This document shows positions 48,201 through 56,271 of a stretch of DNA of 64,000 nucleotides, in pieces. Position 1 is the first letter of the stretch. The number at the start of each line of letters is the position of its first letter. Made by a program: the position numbers and the translations under genes. Origin of the DNA: Futiania mangrovi (GTDB lineage Bacteria; Pseudomonadota; Alphaproteobacteria; Futianiales; Futianiaceae); the NCBI RefSeq assembly GCF_024158125.1, contig NZ_JAMZFT010000001.1:1116001-1180000 (forward strand). Direction: 5' to 3'. The notes beneath the pieces were generated by a model. That model did not search any database. It saw nothing but the letters and a program-made list of their open reading frames with translations, and had not been told where the DNA came from.

Positions 48201-49203
48201 CGGCGGCCCCCTTTTCCTCGCCCTGGGTGTTCTCGTCAGCCGGGGCGCCTCGGTTGCCGCCCGGCAGCTTGCGCCACGCCCACTCCGCCCAGCCGATGAT
48301 GCCGTTGCGCCCGCCCATCACGATCAGCACCAGGAAGAGGCCGAGCCAGAAGCCCCAGTACTGCGTCATGTCGCTCAGCTCGTGGCGCAGGAAGACGAGC
48401 GTGGCGGCCCCCACCACCGGTCCCGCCAGCGTGCCCAGCCCGCCGAGGATCACCATGACGAGAACCTCGCCCGATAGCGTCCAGTGCAAGAGCTTCGGCG
48501 AGATGAACATCGTGTGCTGCGCAGTCAGTGTGCCCGCGAACGCCGCTATGGTGCCGGACAGCGCGAACGCGCTCGTCTGGTAGCGGCGCACCGGAAGCCC
48601 GAGCGCCCGCATCCGCGTCGTGTTGTCGTGCAGCCCGTGCAGCACCGCGCCGAAGGGCGACGCGATGAGCCGGTTCAGCGCGAGGTAGATCACCAGCGCC
48701 ACGACGATCAGCGTCATGGAGAAGGTCGCCGGCGTGTTGAGGTCGAGCCCGATCCAGGTGAGGTCCAGCCGCTCGATCCCCGCGAACCCGTCGTCGCCGC
48801 CGAGCGTGCGGTTCTTGAAGAAGAACTCGTGCCCCATCTCGCCGATGGCGAGCGTGATCATGATGAAGAAGATGCCGTGCACGCGCGTCACGACCGAGCC
48901 GACGACGAGCGCGATCATGCCCGTCGCCGCCGTCGCCGCGACCATCGACAGCCCCACCGGCCAGCCCAGCACAACGGAGAAGAAGGCGAAGAGATAGGCA
49001 CCCGTGCCGAAGAGCGCGGCATGTCCCAGGGAGACGAGCCCCGCGTAGCCCGCGATCAGGTCGAGGCTCATGGCCAGGATCGCGAACACCGCGATCTCCG
49101 CCAGGATCTCGTGCCCGAAATAGCCCGCCTGCGTCCAGTAGACCCCGAGCGCGATGAAGGTCGCCGCGGCGAAAAGGTGCCGGAAGGTGGCCCGTCCCGT
49201 CAT
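48187..49203 (-). CDS. livM: ABC transporter permease LivM-type
   Basis: 338 aa with about nine membrane helices, the LivM arrangement. Signature stretches: SLDLIAGYAGLVSLGHAALFGTG and the EAA-like LGLPVRRYQTSAFALSG with VMVILGGLGTLAGPV. The cytoplasmic tail is hydrophilic (GNRGAPADENTQGEEKG). It pairs with LivH and lies 4 nt from it. Confidence 0.94.
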   Translation of the reverse strand: MTGRATFRHLFAAATFIALGVYWTQAGYFGHEILAEIAVFAILAMSLDLIAGYAGLVSLGHAALFGTGAYLFAFFSVVLGWPVGLSMVAATAATGMIALVVGSVVTRVHGIFFIMITLAIGEMGHEFFFKNRTLGGDDGFAGIERLDLTWIGLDLNTPATFSMTLIVVALVIYLALNRLIASPFGAVLHGLHDNTTRMRALGLPVRRYQTSAFALSGTIAAFAGTLTAQHTMFISPKLLHWTLSGEVLVMVILGGLGTLAGPVVGAATLVFLRHELSDMTQYWGFWLGLFLVLIVMGGRNGIIGWAEWAWRKLPGGNRGAPADENTQGEEKGAADAAR

Positions 49204-49207
49204 CCCC

Positions 49208-50077
49208 TCAGCTCCGCGCCGGGAAGAGGCCCTGCGGCCGCACGAGCAGGATCACGACCAGCAGCGCGTACATCAGGATGCCTGCGAACTTCGGCAGGAA
49301 CACCTGTCCGAAGGTCAACGTCGTGGCGATCAGCAGCGAGCCCGCGAGCGCGCCCGTCAGGCTGCCGAGCCCGCCCACCACGACGACCACCAGCGTCGGG
49401 ATCAGGATGGCGATGCCCATGCCCGCCTCTGCCGAGAAGGCCGGCAGCGCAACCGCGCCCGCAAGCCCCGCCAGCGCGCAGCCGATCAGGAACACGATGA
49501 GGAAAGTCCGCTCCACGTTCACGCCAAGGCAGCTCGCCGTTTCCGCGTCGTCGACGCCCGCGCGCACCTCCGCGCCGAGCCGCGTGTATTCGAGCGAGAG
49601 ATAGAGCAGCGCGAAGACGCCCAGCCCCACCGCGATGATGAACAACCGGTATTCGGGGTAGATCTGCCCCAGGATCTCGATAGAGCCGGAGAAGGGCGCG
49701 TTCTGCACGCCCACCTGGTCCGTTCCCCAGATGTAGCGCTGCACGTCCATCAGCACGAAGATCAGGCCGAAGGTCACCAACACCTGGTTCATCGGCCCCG
49801 CCTTGCGCATCCGGTCGATGACGAGACCGTAGAGCGCCCAGCCGAGCGCCATGACCGCGACCGGCGCCAGCAGGTAGGCCCACCACACGCTTCCGGTCCA
49901 CATCGAGACCGAATAGCCGATCAGCGCACCCGCCGCATAGAGCGACCCATGCGCCAGGTTCACGAAGTTCATCAGGCCGAAGATGACGGTCAGCCCCACC
50001 GACAGAAGAAACAGCAGCATGGCGAGCTGCAGGCTGTTCAGGATCTGCACGATCCAGAATCCACCATCGCTGAGCAC
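49208..50077 (-). CDS. livH: ABC transporter permease LivH-type
   Basis: 289 aa from GTG 50077 with about eight membrane helices. LivH markers: IFGLMNFVNLAHGSLYAAGA near residue 30 and the ELGAEVRAGVDD-like stretch RLGAEVRAGVDDAETASCLG with VVVVGGLGSLTGAL. The frame remains open upstream to 50182, but that part lies in the intergenic repeat and hairpin, so the GTG with GGGGGG upstream is preferred. Confidence 0.92.
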   Translation of the reverse strand: MLSDGGFWIVQILNSLQLAMLLFLLSVGLTVIFGLMNFVNLAHGSLYAAGALIGYSVSMWTGSVWWAYLLAPVAVMALGWALYGLVIDRMRKAGPMNQVLVTFGLIFVLMDVQRYIWGTDQVGVQNAPFSGSIEILGQIYPEYRLFIIAVGLGVFALLYLSLEYTRLGAEVRAGVDDAETASCLGVNVERTFLIVFLIGCALAGLAGAVALPAFSAEAGMGIAILIPTLVVVVVGGLGSLTGALAGSLLIATTLTFGQVFLPKFAGILMYALLVVILLVRPQGLFPARS

Positions 50078-50105
50078 CGCGGACCCCCCGTCACGTGCCT
50101 CGACC

Positions 50106-50147
50106 CTGCGCAGATGCGCGATTTTCCTGCGCGGATGCGCGACTTGC
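50106..50147. repeat. Two tandem 21-bp direct repeats between livK and livH
   Basis: Copies at 50106-50126 and 50127-50147 match at 18 of 21 positions (core CTGCGC-N-GATGCGCGA). They lie in the untranslated gap, between the post-livK hairpin and the livH start. Confidence 0.8.
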
Positions 50148-50155
50148 AAAGAGCA

Positions 50156-50195
50156 GTCTGCCGGCAGCGGCATCCCTGACACGCCGCCGGCAGAC
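50156..50195 (-). terminator. Strong hairpin directly after the binding-protein gene livK
   Basis: A perfect 10-bp stem, GTCTGCCGGC (50156-50165) with GCCGGCAGAC (50186-50195), extended internally by GGC/GCC. It begins 10 nt past the livK stop and has no U-tract. The likely effect is to stabilise livK mRNA and reduce read-through into livHMGF. Confidence 0.65.
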
Positions 50196-50204
50196 CGGAG
50201 CCGG

Positions 50205-51383
50205 TTACATCATCTTGCAGCCGTTCGGCGGATCCTGCACGTCCGGGATCGTGTCGAGCACGGTCTGCGTCACCTTCCCGTCCTTGAAGTCGTTGCGGAA
50301 GATGTAGACGTTCTGCACGACGTTGTTCGTCGCCGGATCGATGCTGAGCGGACCGCGCGGGCCGGTGAACTCGACCTTGCGGAGGTTTTCCGCGAGCGCC
50401 TTCTTGTCGCCGCCCGACATCTTGATCGCCTCGATGATCAGGCGTGCGGCGTCATAGCCCGCCACCGCGAACTCCGAACCGAGCTTGCCCTCGTGCTTGG
50501 CCTGGTAGGCCTCCTGGAAGCGTTTGTTCTCGGCCGTGTCGATGGTCGGGACATAGTGCAGCGAGGCCGTGACCCCGTCCGCCGCCTCGCCCTGCACGTG
50601 GACATAGGCCGCCGACGTCAGGAAGCCCGAACCGTAGAGCGGGATGTCCTTGCCGATGCCGAAGTCCTTGTACTGCTTGACGAAGGCGATCGCCGCCGAG
50701 CCCGCGAAGAAGGTGAAGATCGCGTCCGGGTTGGCCGCCTGCGCCGCCGCCAGGTAGGGACCGTAGTCGTTGGTGCCCTGCAGCGGCGGATAGGCCTCGC
50801 CCACGATCTCGCCGCCCGCTTCCGTGAACGACTTGCGGAACGTGTTCATCATCTGGTGGCCTGCCGCATAGTCCGGCGCCATCAGGTAGACCTTCTTGAT
50901 GCCCTTGTTCGCCATCCAGGTGCCCATCGGGCGGTTGACCTGCGCGTTCGAGAAGGACACGCGGATGATGTAGGGCGTGCAGTCCTTGCCCGTCGCCTCG
51001 TCATTGCCGGCGTTCGCCACGACGAGCGGCGTCTGCGACTGGTGCACGAAATCGCGCAGCGCGCCCAGCACCGCCGAGGAGACGATGCCCGTCAGCACGT
51101 CCACCTTGTCCTGCAGGACCATCTTCTTGGCCTTGCCGAGCGTCGAGGCGGGATTGGCCTCCGTGTCCGCCCTCTCGAGCGTGATCGTGTGCTCGCCCAG
51201 CTCCGAACCGAAATGCTCGATCCCCAGGTTGAAGCCGTTCTCGATGTGGTTGCCGAGGCCTGCGTAGACGCCCGAAAGCGGCACCAGCAGACCGACCTTG
51301 TATTCCGCCGCCTTGGCCGGCAGCGCAACCGCCGCAGCGGCCAGCGCGGCCACGAGCGCAGCGCCCGTACGTGTCTTGAGCAC
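50205..51383 (-). CDS. livK: ABC transporter substrate-binding protein, LivK/aromatic-acid type
   Basis: 392 aa from GTG 51383 with GGAGG 5 nt upstream. Signal peptide of about 25 residues ending ALPAKA, then the type I periplasmic binding fold (YKVGLLVPLSGVYAGLGNHIENGF). This class binds branched-chain amino acids, but in box clusters the associated importer is generally assigned to benzoate or related aromatic acids. Operon context therefore suggests benzoate uptake. A TATAAT -10 overlapped by a TGCA element lies about 100 nt upstream. Confidence 0.92.
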   Translation of the reverse strand: MLKTRTGAALVAALAAAAVALPAKAAEYKVGLLVPLSGVYAGLGNHIENGFNLGIEHFGSELGEHTITLERADTEANPASTLGKAKKMVLQDKVDVLTGIVSSAVLGALRDFVHQSQTPLVVANAGNDEATGKDCTPYIIRVSFSNAQVNRPMGTWMANKGIKKVYLMAPDYAAGHQMMNTFRKSFTEAGGEIVGEAYPPLQGTNDYGPYLAAAQAANPDAIFTFFAGSAAIAFVKQYKDFGIGKDIPLYGSGFLTSAAYVHVQGEAADGVTASLHYVPTIDTAENKRFQEAYQAKHEGKLGSEFAVAGYDAARLIIEAIKMSGGDKKALAENLRKVEFTGPRGPLSIDPATNNVVQNVYIFRNDFKDGKVTQTVLDTIPDVQDPPNGCKMM

Positions 51384-51482
51384 CTCGTCCTCCCTCGCTC
51401 CGTTGATCCATCCCGGTTCTTGGTTTTGCCAACCGGTCGCATGTATTTTCGTGCACGTCAAGAGGTTTGTCGTGCGGTAATT

Positions 51483-51496
51483 TGCATTATACTGCA
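51483..51496 (-). promoter_or_regulatory. Candidate BoxR operator overlapping the livK -10 box
   Basis: On the minus strand TGCAGTATAATGCA: two TGCA blocks 10 bp apart with TATAAT (51486-51491) between them. A CGCA follows after another 6 nt, continuing the 10-bp period. Binding here would shut the livK promoter. The -35 is only weakly matched (TTGCGG, 15-bp spacer). Confidence 0.65.
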
Positions 51497-51639
51497 TGGA
51501 CATTCGCCGCAACGCGACAGATTGCGCAGGTGTCCCGGCAGACAGTTAAGGCCCTGTCAACCCTTCGTGCCCCACCTTTCAGCACGGGACAGTGGGTGTC
51601 CTCCCACCTCGCACCGCTTTGACCGTTTGGAGATCCTGC

Positions 51640-52179
51640 ATGGCGAAGGCGCAGTTTCACAAGGGACAGCGCGTGTTCGTGCAACCCGTCGGCACCTGGG
51701 CCACGGTCGAGCACGTCCTGCCGAAATGGACCAAGGGCGTCGAGGAACCGATCCGCATCACCTACGACTGCGGCCTCGGCCGGGAGTTCATTGCCGAGGA
51801 GCTGGACGCGAACCGTGCGCAGGACGAAGACCTCGATGCGCTCGACGGAAGTGTTTGGCGCGTGACGCGCGCCCGCAACCGCTGGCAGGAGCAGTACGAC
51901 GTTTCCCGCCACCCCTACCCCGGCACCTATCCCGTGATCGTGACCGGCGAGAGCGAGTGGGGCGGCTGGCGCGTTCCCGCGGCAGAGTACGACCTCGACC
52001 CGCACCGGATCGAGCGGCAGGCCCAGGTGATGGCGCGTGCGGCTGGCATGCTGAAACTGCTGAAGCGTGTCGTCGAGGTGGCGCGCGCGGCGCCCGAAGA
52101 CCTCAACGACGACATGCACGAGATCGCCCGCGAGGCGGTCGAACTGCTCCGCAAGCCGAAAGCCGGCGCGAAATCCTGA
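51640..52179 (+). CDS. Conserved hypothetical protein
   Basis: 179 aa from ATG 51640 with GGAG 7-10 nt upstream. The N-terminal half (KGQRVFVQPVGTWATVEHV) looks like a small beta-barrel, followed by aromatic-rich RNRWQEQYDVSRHPYPGTYPV, and the C-terminus is helical and ends in a basic tail (KPKAGAKS). No signal peptide or membrane helix. I do not recognise the family. It is divergent from livK and converges with a small membrane-protein gene 2 nt away. Confidence 0.8.
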   Translation: MAKAQFHKGQRVFVQPVGTWATVEHVLPKWTKGVEEPIRITYDCGLGREFIAEELDANRAQDEDLDALDGSVWRVTRARNRWQEQYDVSRHPYPGTYPVIVTGESEWGGWRVPAAEYDLDPHRIERQAQVMARAAGMLKLLKRVVEVARAAPEDLNDDMHEIAREAVELLRKPKAGAKS

Positions 52180-52181
52180 GA

Positions 52182-52376
52182 TCAGCCGATGACGCGGTCC
52201 ACATAGCCGAGAATCGGCAGGTGCATGCGCGATCCGAAGAAGATCGAGAACGCGATCACGGCGAACGATATCCCGATGACGCTCTCGAAGACGGCAGCCT
52301 CGCGGAGGCCCCGCCATGTCATCCAGGCCGCGCCGATGCTCGTCACGCCGAAGGCAAGGACATCAAGCCAGTTCAT
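52182..52376 (-). CDS. Small two-helix membrane protein
   Basis: 64 aa from ATG 52376 (MNWLDVLAFGVTSIGAAWMTWRG). Two hydrophobic helices, residues about 5-20 and 30-48 (FESVIGISFAVIAFSIFFG), joined by a short charged loop. No family recognised and no strong ribosome binding site visible, so it is less certain than its neighbours. It ends 2 nt from the convergent hypothetical gene and is divergent from pepN. Confidence 0.6.
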   Translation of the reverse strand: MNWLDVLAFGVTSIGAAWMTWRGLREAAVFESVIGISFAVIAFSIFFGSRMHLPILGYVDRVIG

Positions 52377-52538
52377 GACGCGGATTACCTCTTTCGCCTT
52401 GCACCGCAAACGCTGCGGACACACCTTGCAGCAAAGACGGTAAAAGCCTGATTAACCGGGGCATCGATTCCCGTCCCGTTTGTGTAAAACCTCTGTTCGC
52501 GCCCGAAATCGCCCGAAATCCGCAAGAAGGTGGCCCCG

Positions 52539-55208
52539 ATGACGTACCGTACCGAGCAGCCCCGCACGATCCGGCTCGCCGAATACAGCCCCCCGGCGTG
52601 GCTGGTGGACGAGGTTGCGCTCGACATCGTGCTCCATCCCGACCGCACGCGGGTTACCGCCCGCCTTTCCATGCGCCGCAATCCGGCCGCGGCGGGTGGC
52701 GCGGACGACATCGTGCTCGACGGGCGCGGCCTGCCCTTGCTGGCGCTGAAGGTCGACGGGCGGGCGCTGAGCCCTGGCGAGATCACCAAGACGGACGAGA
52801 CCCTGACCGTGCCCGGCGGTCTCGTTGCCGGCCGCGACCGCGTCAGCGTCGAGACCGAGACCGAGATCGCGCCCGCCGCGAACACCGCGCTCGAGGGGCT
52901 CTATCTCTCCAAGACCTGTTACTGCACGCAGTGCGAGGCGCACGGCTTCCGCAAGATCACCTTCTATCCCGACCGGCCGGACGTGCTGGCGGTCTTCCGC
53001 ACGCGGATCACCGGTGACCCCGCCAAGACGCCGGTGATGCTGTCGAACGGCAACAAGGTTGGCGAGGGCACGCTGCCCGACGGGCGCGCCTGGGTCGAAT
53101 GGCACGACCCCTTCCCCAAGCCCGCCTATCTCTTCGCTCTGGTGGCGGGGGATCTCGCGCTCGTCGAGGACAGTTTCACCACCATGTCGGGGCGCGAGGT
53201 GGCGCTGCAGATCTATGTCGAACACGGCAACGAGGACCGCACCGCCTACGCGATGGATGCCCTCAAGCGCTCGATGCGCTGGGACGAGGAGGCGTACGGG
53301 CGCGAATACGACCTCGATCTCTTCATGATCGTGGCCGTCTCCGACTTCAACATGGGCGCGATGGAGAACAAGGGCCTCAACATCTTCAACGCGAAATACA
53401 TCCTCGCCAAACCGGACACCGCCACCGACCTCGACTACGCCCTGATCGAGGGGATCATCGCGCATGAATACTTCCACAACTGGACCGGCAACCGGGTGAC
53501 CTGCCGGGACTGGTTCCAGCTCTGCCTGAAGGAGGGGCTGACGGTCTTCCGCGACCAGCAGTTTTCCGCCGACATGCGTTCCGCGCCGGTGAAGAGGATC
53601 GAGGACGTGCGCGCGCTCCGCGCCCGCCAGTTCCCGGAGGATGCGGGCCCCCTCGCCCATCCCGTCCGGCCCGAGGCCTATATCGAGATCAACAACTTCT
53701 ACACGGCGACCGTCTACGAGAAGGGCTCCGAGCTGTGCCGGATGCTGCACCTCCTGCTGGGCGCTGAGGGCTTCCGCAAGGGCACCGACCTCTATTTCGA
53801 CCGGCACGACGGAGAGGCCGCGACGGTCGAGGACTTCATCGCCGCCATGGCCGAAGCGAACGGCCGCGATCTTTCGCAGTTCGCCCGCTGGTATTCCCAG
53901 GCCGGGACGCCCGTCGTGAGCGCGGCCGGAACCTATGACGCGGACGCGCGCACCTACACGCTCGACGTGCGCCAGACCACGCGCCCGACCCCCGGCCAGC
54001 CCGCCAAATCGCCGATGCACATGCCGATGCGCATGGGACTCGTCGGCGAGGACGGTACGCCCCTGCCCCTGCGGCTTCAGGGGGAAGAACAGGGCGACAC
54101 ACCCACCGACCGCGTGCTGGAACTGACGGGGGAGAGCCACCGCTTCGTTTTCGAGGGTGTGGACCGGCGCCCCATTCCGTCGCTCTTCCGTGGCTTCTCC
54201 GCGCCCGTACGGCTCGAAACCGGGCTTGGCGAGGCTGAGGATCTCAAGCTGCTCGCCGCCGATCCCGACCCCTTCAACCGGTGGGAGGCCGGTCAGCGCC
54301 ACGGCCGCCGCCGCCTCCTCGCCCTGATGGGGGAGGCGCTGGTGCAGAAGCCCTTCTCCGGCGATCCCGATTTCTGCGAGGGGCTGGGCGCGGTGCTGGC
54401 CGACGAGGCACTCGACCCGGCGTTCAAGGCGCTGGCGCTGCAGATGCCGACGGCGCATGCCATCGTGCAGGAGGTGACGGACGCGGACCCGGACGCGATC
54501 TTCGCCGCCCGCCAGGCCCTGCAGGCCGAGATCGCGTCACACCTGAAGGCCCCGCTGCTCGCGGCCTACGAGCGGCTGTCGGGCGCAGGCGACTACAGCC
54601 CGGACGCCGCAGACGCAGGCCGCCGCTCGCTGCGCAATGTCGCGCTGCATTACCTGAGCCTGCTCGACGACCCTGACTGCCGCGACCTCGCGGCGGACCA
54701 GTTTCGCGCGGCCGACAACATGACTGACACCATGGCGGCGCTCGCTACTCTCACCAACATGGAGACGCCCGCGCGGGAGGAGGCGCTGGCCGCCTTCTAC
54801 GACCGCTTCAAGGACGACGAGCTGGTGCTCGACAAGTGGTTCTCGGTGCAGGCTACCTCCTGGCGGCCCGACGCACTTCAGCAGGTTCAGACCCTGACCG
54901 GGCATCCGGCCTTCACCATGCGGGTTCCGAACCGCGTCTATGCGCTGATCGGCGGCTTCGCCAGCGGCAACCCGGTGCGCTTCCACGGGTCCGACGGGGC
55001 GGGCTACCGGTTCCTTGCGGACCGCGTGCTGATGCTCGACAAGACGAACCCGATGGTGGCTGCGCGCCTTCTCCCTGCGCTGTCGGCGTGGAAGCGCTAC
55101 GAGCCCGGGCGCCGCGCGCTGATGAAGGCGGAACTGGAGCGCATCGCCGCGACCGAGCCGCTATCCAAGGATGTCTACGAGATTGCGCAGCGGCTTCTCG
55201 CGGCGTAA
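52539..55208 (+). CDS. pepN: Aminopeptidase N
   Basis: M1-family zinc metallopeptidase removing N-terminal residues in cytosolic protein turnover. 889 aa, normal for the bacterial PepN type. The substrate motif GAMEN and the zinc site HEYFHNWTGNRVTCRDW with the third ligand in LKEGLT are intact (HEXXH-18-E). The start ATG 52539 has AAGAAGG 8 nt upstream; an in-frame GTG at 52530 overlaps that site. A 10-bp tandem repeat (GCCCGAAATC twice, 52501-52520) lies just before the ribosome binding site. Confidence 0.98.
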   Translation: MTYRTEQPRTIRLAEYSPPAWLVDEVALDIVLHPDRTRVTARLSMRRNPAAAGGADDIVLDGRGLPLLALKVDGRALSPGEITKTDETLTVPGGLVAGRDRVSVETETEIAPAANTALEGLYLSKTCYCTQCEAHGFRKITFYPDRPDVLAVFRTRITGDPAKTPVMLSNGNKVGEGTLPDGRAWVEWHDPFPKPAYLFALVAGDLALVEDSFTTMSGREVALQIYVEHGNEDRTAYAMDALKRSMRWDEEAYGREYDLDLFMIVAVSDFNMGAMENKGLNIFNAKYILAKPDTATDLDYALIEGIIAHEYFHNWTGNRVTCRDWFQLCLKEGLTVFRDQQFSADMRSAPVKRIEDVRALRARQFPEDAGPLAHPVRPEAYIEINNFYTATVYEKGSELCRMLHLLLGAEGFRKGTDLYFDRHDGEAATVEDFIAAMAEANGRDLSQFARWYSQAGTPVVSAAGTYDADARTYTLDVRQTTRPTPGQPAKSPMHMPMRMGLVGEDGTPLPLRLQGEEQGDTPTDRVLELTGESHRFVFEGVDRRPIPSLFRGFSAPVRLETGLGEAEDLKLLAADPDPFNRWEAGQRHGRRRLLALMGEALVQKPFSGDPDFCEGLGAVLADEALDPAFKALALQMPTAHAIVQEVTDADPDAIFAARQALQAEIASHLKAPLLAAYERLSGAGDYSPDAADAGRRSLRNVALHYLSLLDDPDCRDLAADQFRAADNMTDTMAALATLTNMETPAREEALAAFYDRFKDDELVLDKWFSVQATSWRPDALQQVQTLTGHPAFTMRVPNRVYALIGGFASGNPVRFHGSDGAGYRFLADRVLMLDKTNPMVAARLLPALSAWKRYEPGRRALMKAELERIAATEPLSKDVYEIAQRLLAA

Positions 55209-55275
55209 ACCGTCCCTTCGCCTGTTGCGGGTGCGTTCACCGGTGTGAAACACTCCGCGCGGTATAGGGGATGGC

Positions 55276-56271
55276 ATGAGCAGCTTTCTCGTCACCGGCG
55301 GCGCCGGCTTCATCGGTTCGCATCTCGTAGTGCGCCTGCTCGAGGCGGGCCATGACGTGCGCGTCCTGGACGATCTTTCGACCGGAAAGCGGGAGAACGT
55401 GCCCGCTGGCGTCGAACTGGTCATCGGCTGCGTCAGCGATCCCGCGACCGTGGCCGCGGCGATGGCGGACATGGATGGCTGCTTCCACCTTGCGGCAATC
55501 GCGTCGGTCGCCCGCTGCAACGAGGACTGGCAGTTCTCCCACCGGGTCAACCTCGGCGGCGGGATCAATGTCTACGAGGCCGCATCCGCGCTGAGCGGCG
55601 GCCCGGTTCCTGTGGTCTATGCGTCGAGTGCGGCAATCTACGGCGACACCGACCTGCTTCCGATTGCGGAAGAGACGACACCCCGGCCGCAGACGCCCTA
55701 TGGCGCCGACAAGCTTGGGCTGGAGCATCAGGCCCGCGCCCACGCCCATGTGCGGGGCATGTCCTCGATCGGCCTGCGCTTCTTCAATGTCTACGGGCCG
55801 CGCCAGGACCCCTCGTCGCCCTATTCCGGCGTGATCGCGCGCTTTGCGGACCTTCTGTCGGCGGGCCGGGCCATCACGATCTACGGCAGCGGCGAGCAGA
55901 CGCGCGACTTCGTCTATGTGGGCGACGTGGTGACCGCCTGCGTGGCGGCCATGACCTCGCTGAAGGCGCGCCCCGCCGCGCAGCCGCGCGCCGACGTCTA
56001 CAACGTCTGTACCGGCCGCACGACCAGCGTGCTGCAGCTTGCCCAGACGCTGGGCGCGCTCCTCGGCGTGAACTCGCGGCCGCAGCACGCCCCCGCGCGC
56101 CCCGGCGACATCTTTGCCTCCTACGGCGATCCGGCGGCACTCGCCCGTGCGCTCGGCGTCACGGCGGAGGTCGAGTTGAAGGACGGCCTGGCCCGCCTGC
56201 TCGACTGGTCGGGCCAGCGCGCGGTCGTCACAGATACCACTGATACTCCAAGGGCGAGACGAACGTCCTGA
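55276..56271 (+). CDS. NAD-dependent epimerase/dehydratase (UDP-glucose 4-epimerase-like)
   Basis: 331 aa extended SDR. The NAD-binding loop is VTGGAGFIGSHLV (residues 6-18), the active-site Ser/Thr is in VYASSAAIYG, and the catalytic Tyr-Lys is YGADK. GLRFFNVYGPRQDPSSPYSGVI is typical of nucleotide-sugar 4-epimerases. Which sugar it modifies is unknown. Its last 44 nt overlap the 3' end of the convergent puuA gene, so the C-terminal tail (TDTTDTPRARRTS) is probably not conserved. Confidence 0.9.
   Translation: MSSFLVTGGAGFIGSHLVVRLLEAGHDVRVLDDLSTGKRENVPAGVELVIGCVSDPATVAAAMADMDGCFHLAAIASVARCNEDWQFSHRVNLGGGINVYEAASALSGGPVPVVYASSAAIYGDTDLLPIAEETTPRPQTPYGADKLGLEHQARAHAHVRGMSSIGLRFFNVYGPRQDPSSPYSGVIARFADLLSAGRAITIYGSGEQTRDFVYVGDVVTACVAAMTSLKARPAAQPRADVYNVCTGRTTSVLQLAQTLGALLGVNSRPQHAPARPGDIFASYGDPAALARALGVTAEVELKDGLARLLDWSGQRAVVTDTTDTPRARRTS

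Noticed and set aside
52501-52520. A tandem 10-bp repeat (GCCCGAAATC twice) before pepN
   Set aside because: It has only two copies, no symmetry and no link to a known regulator; probably a chance duplication.
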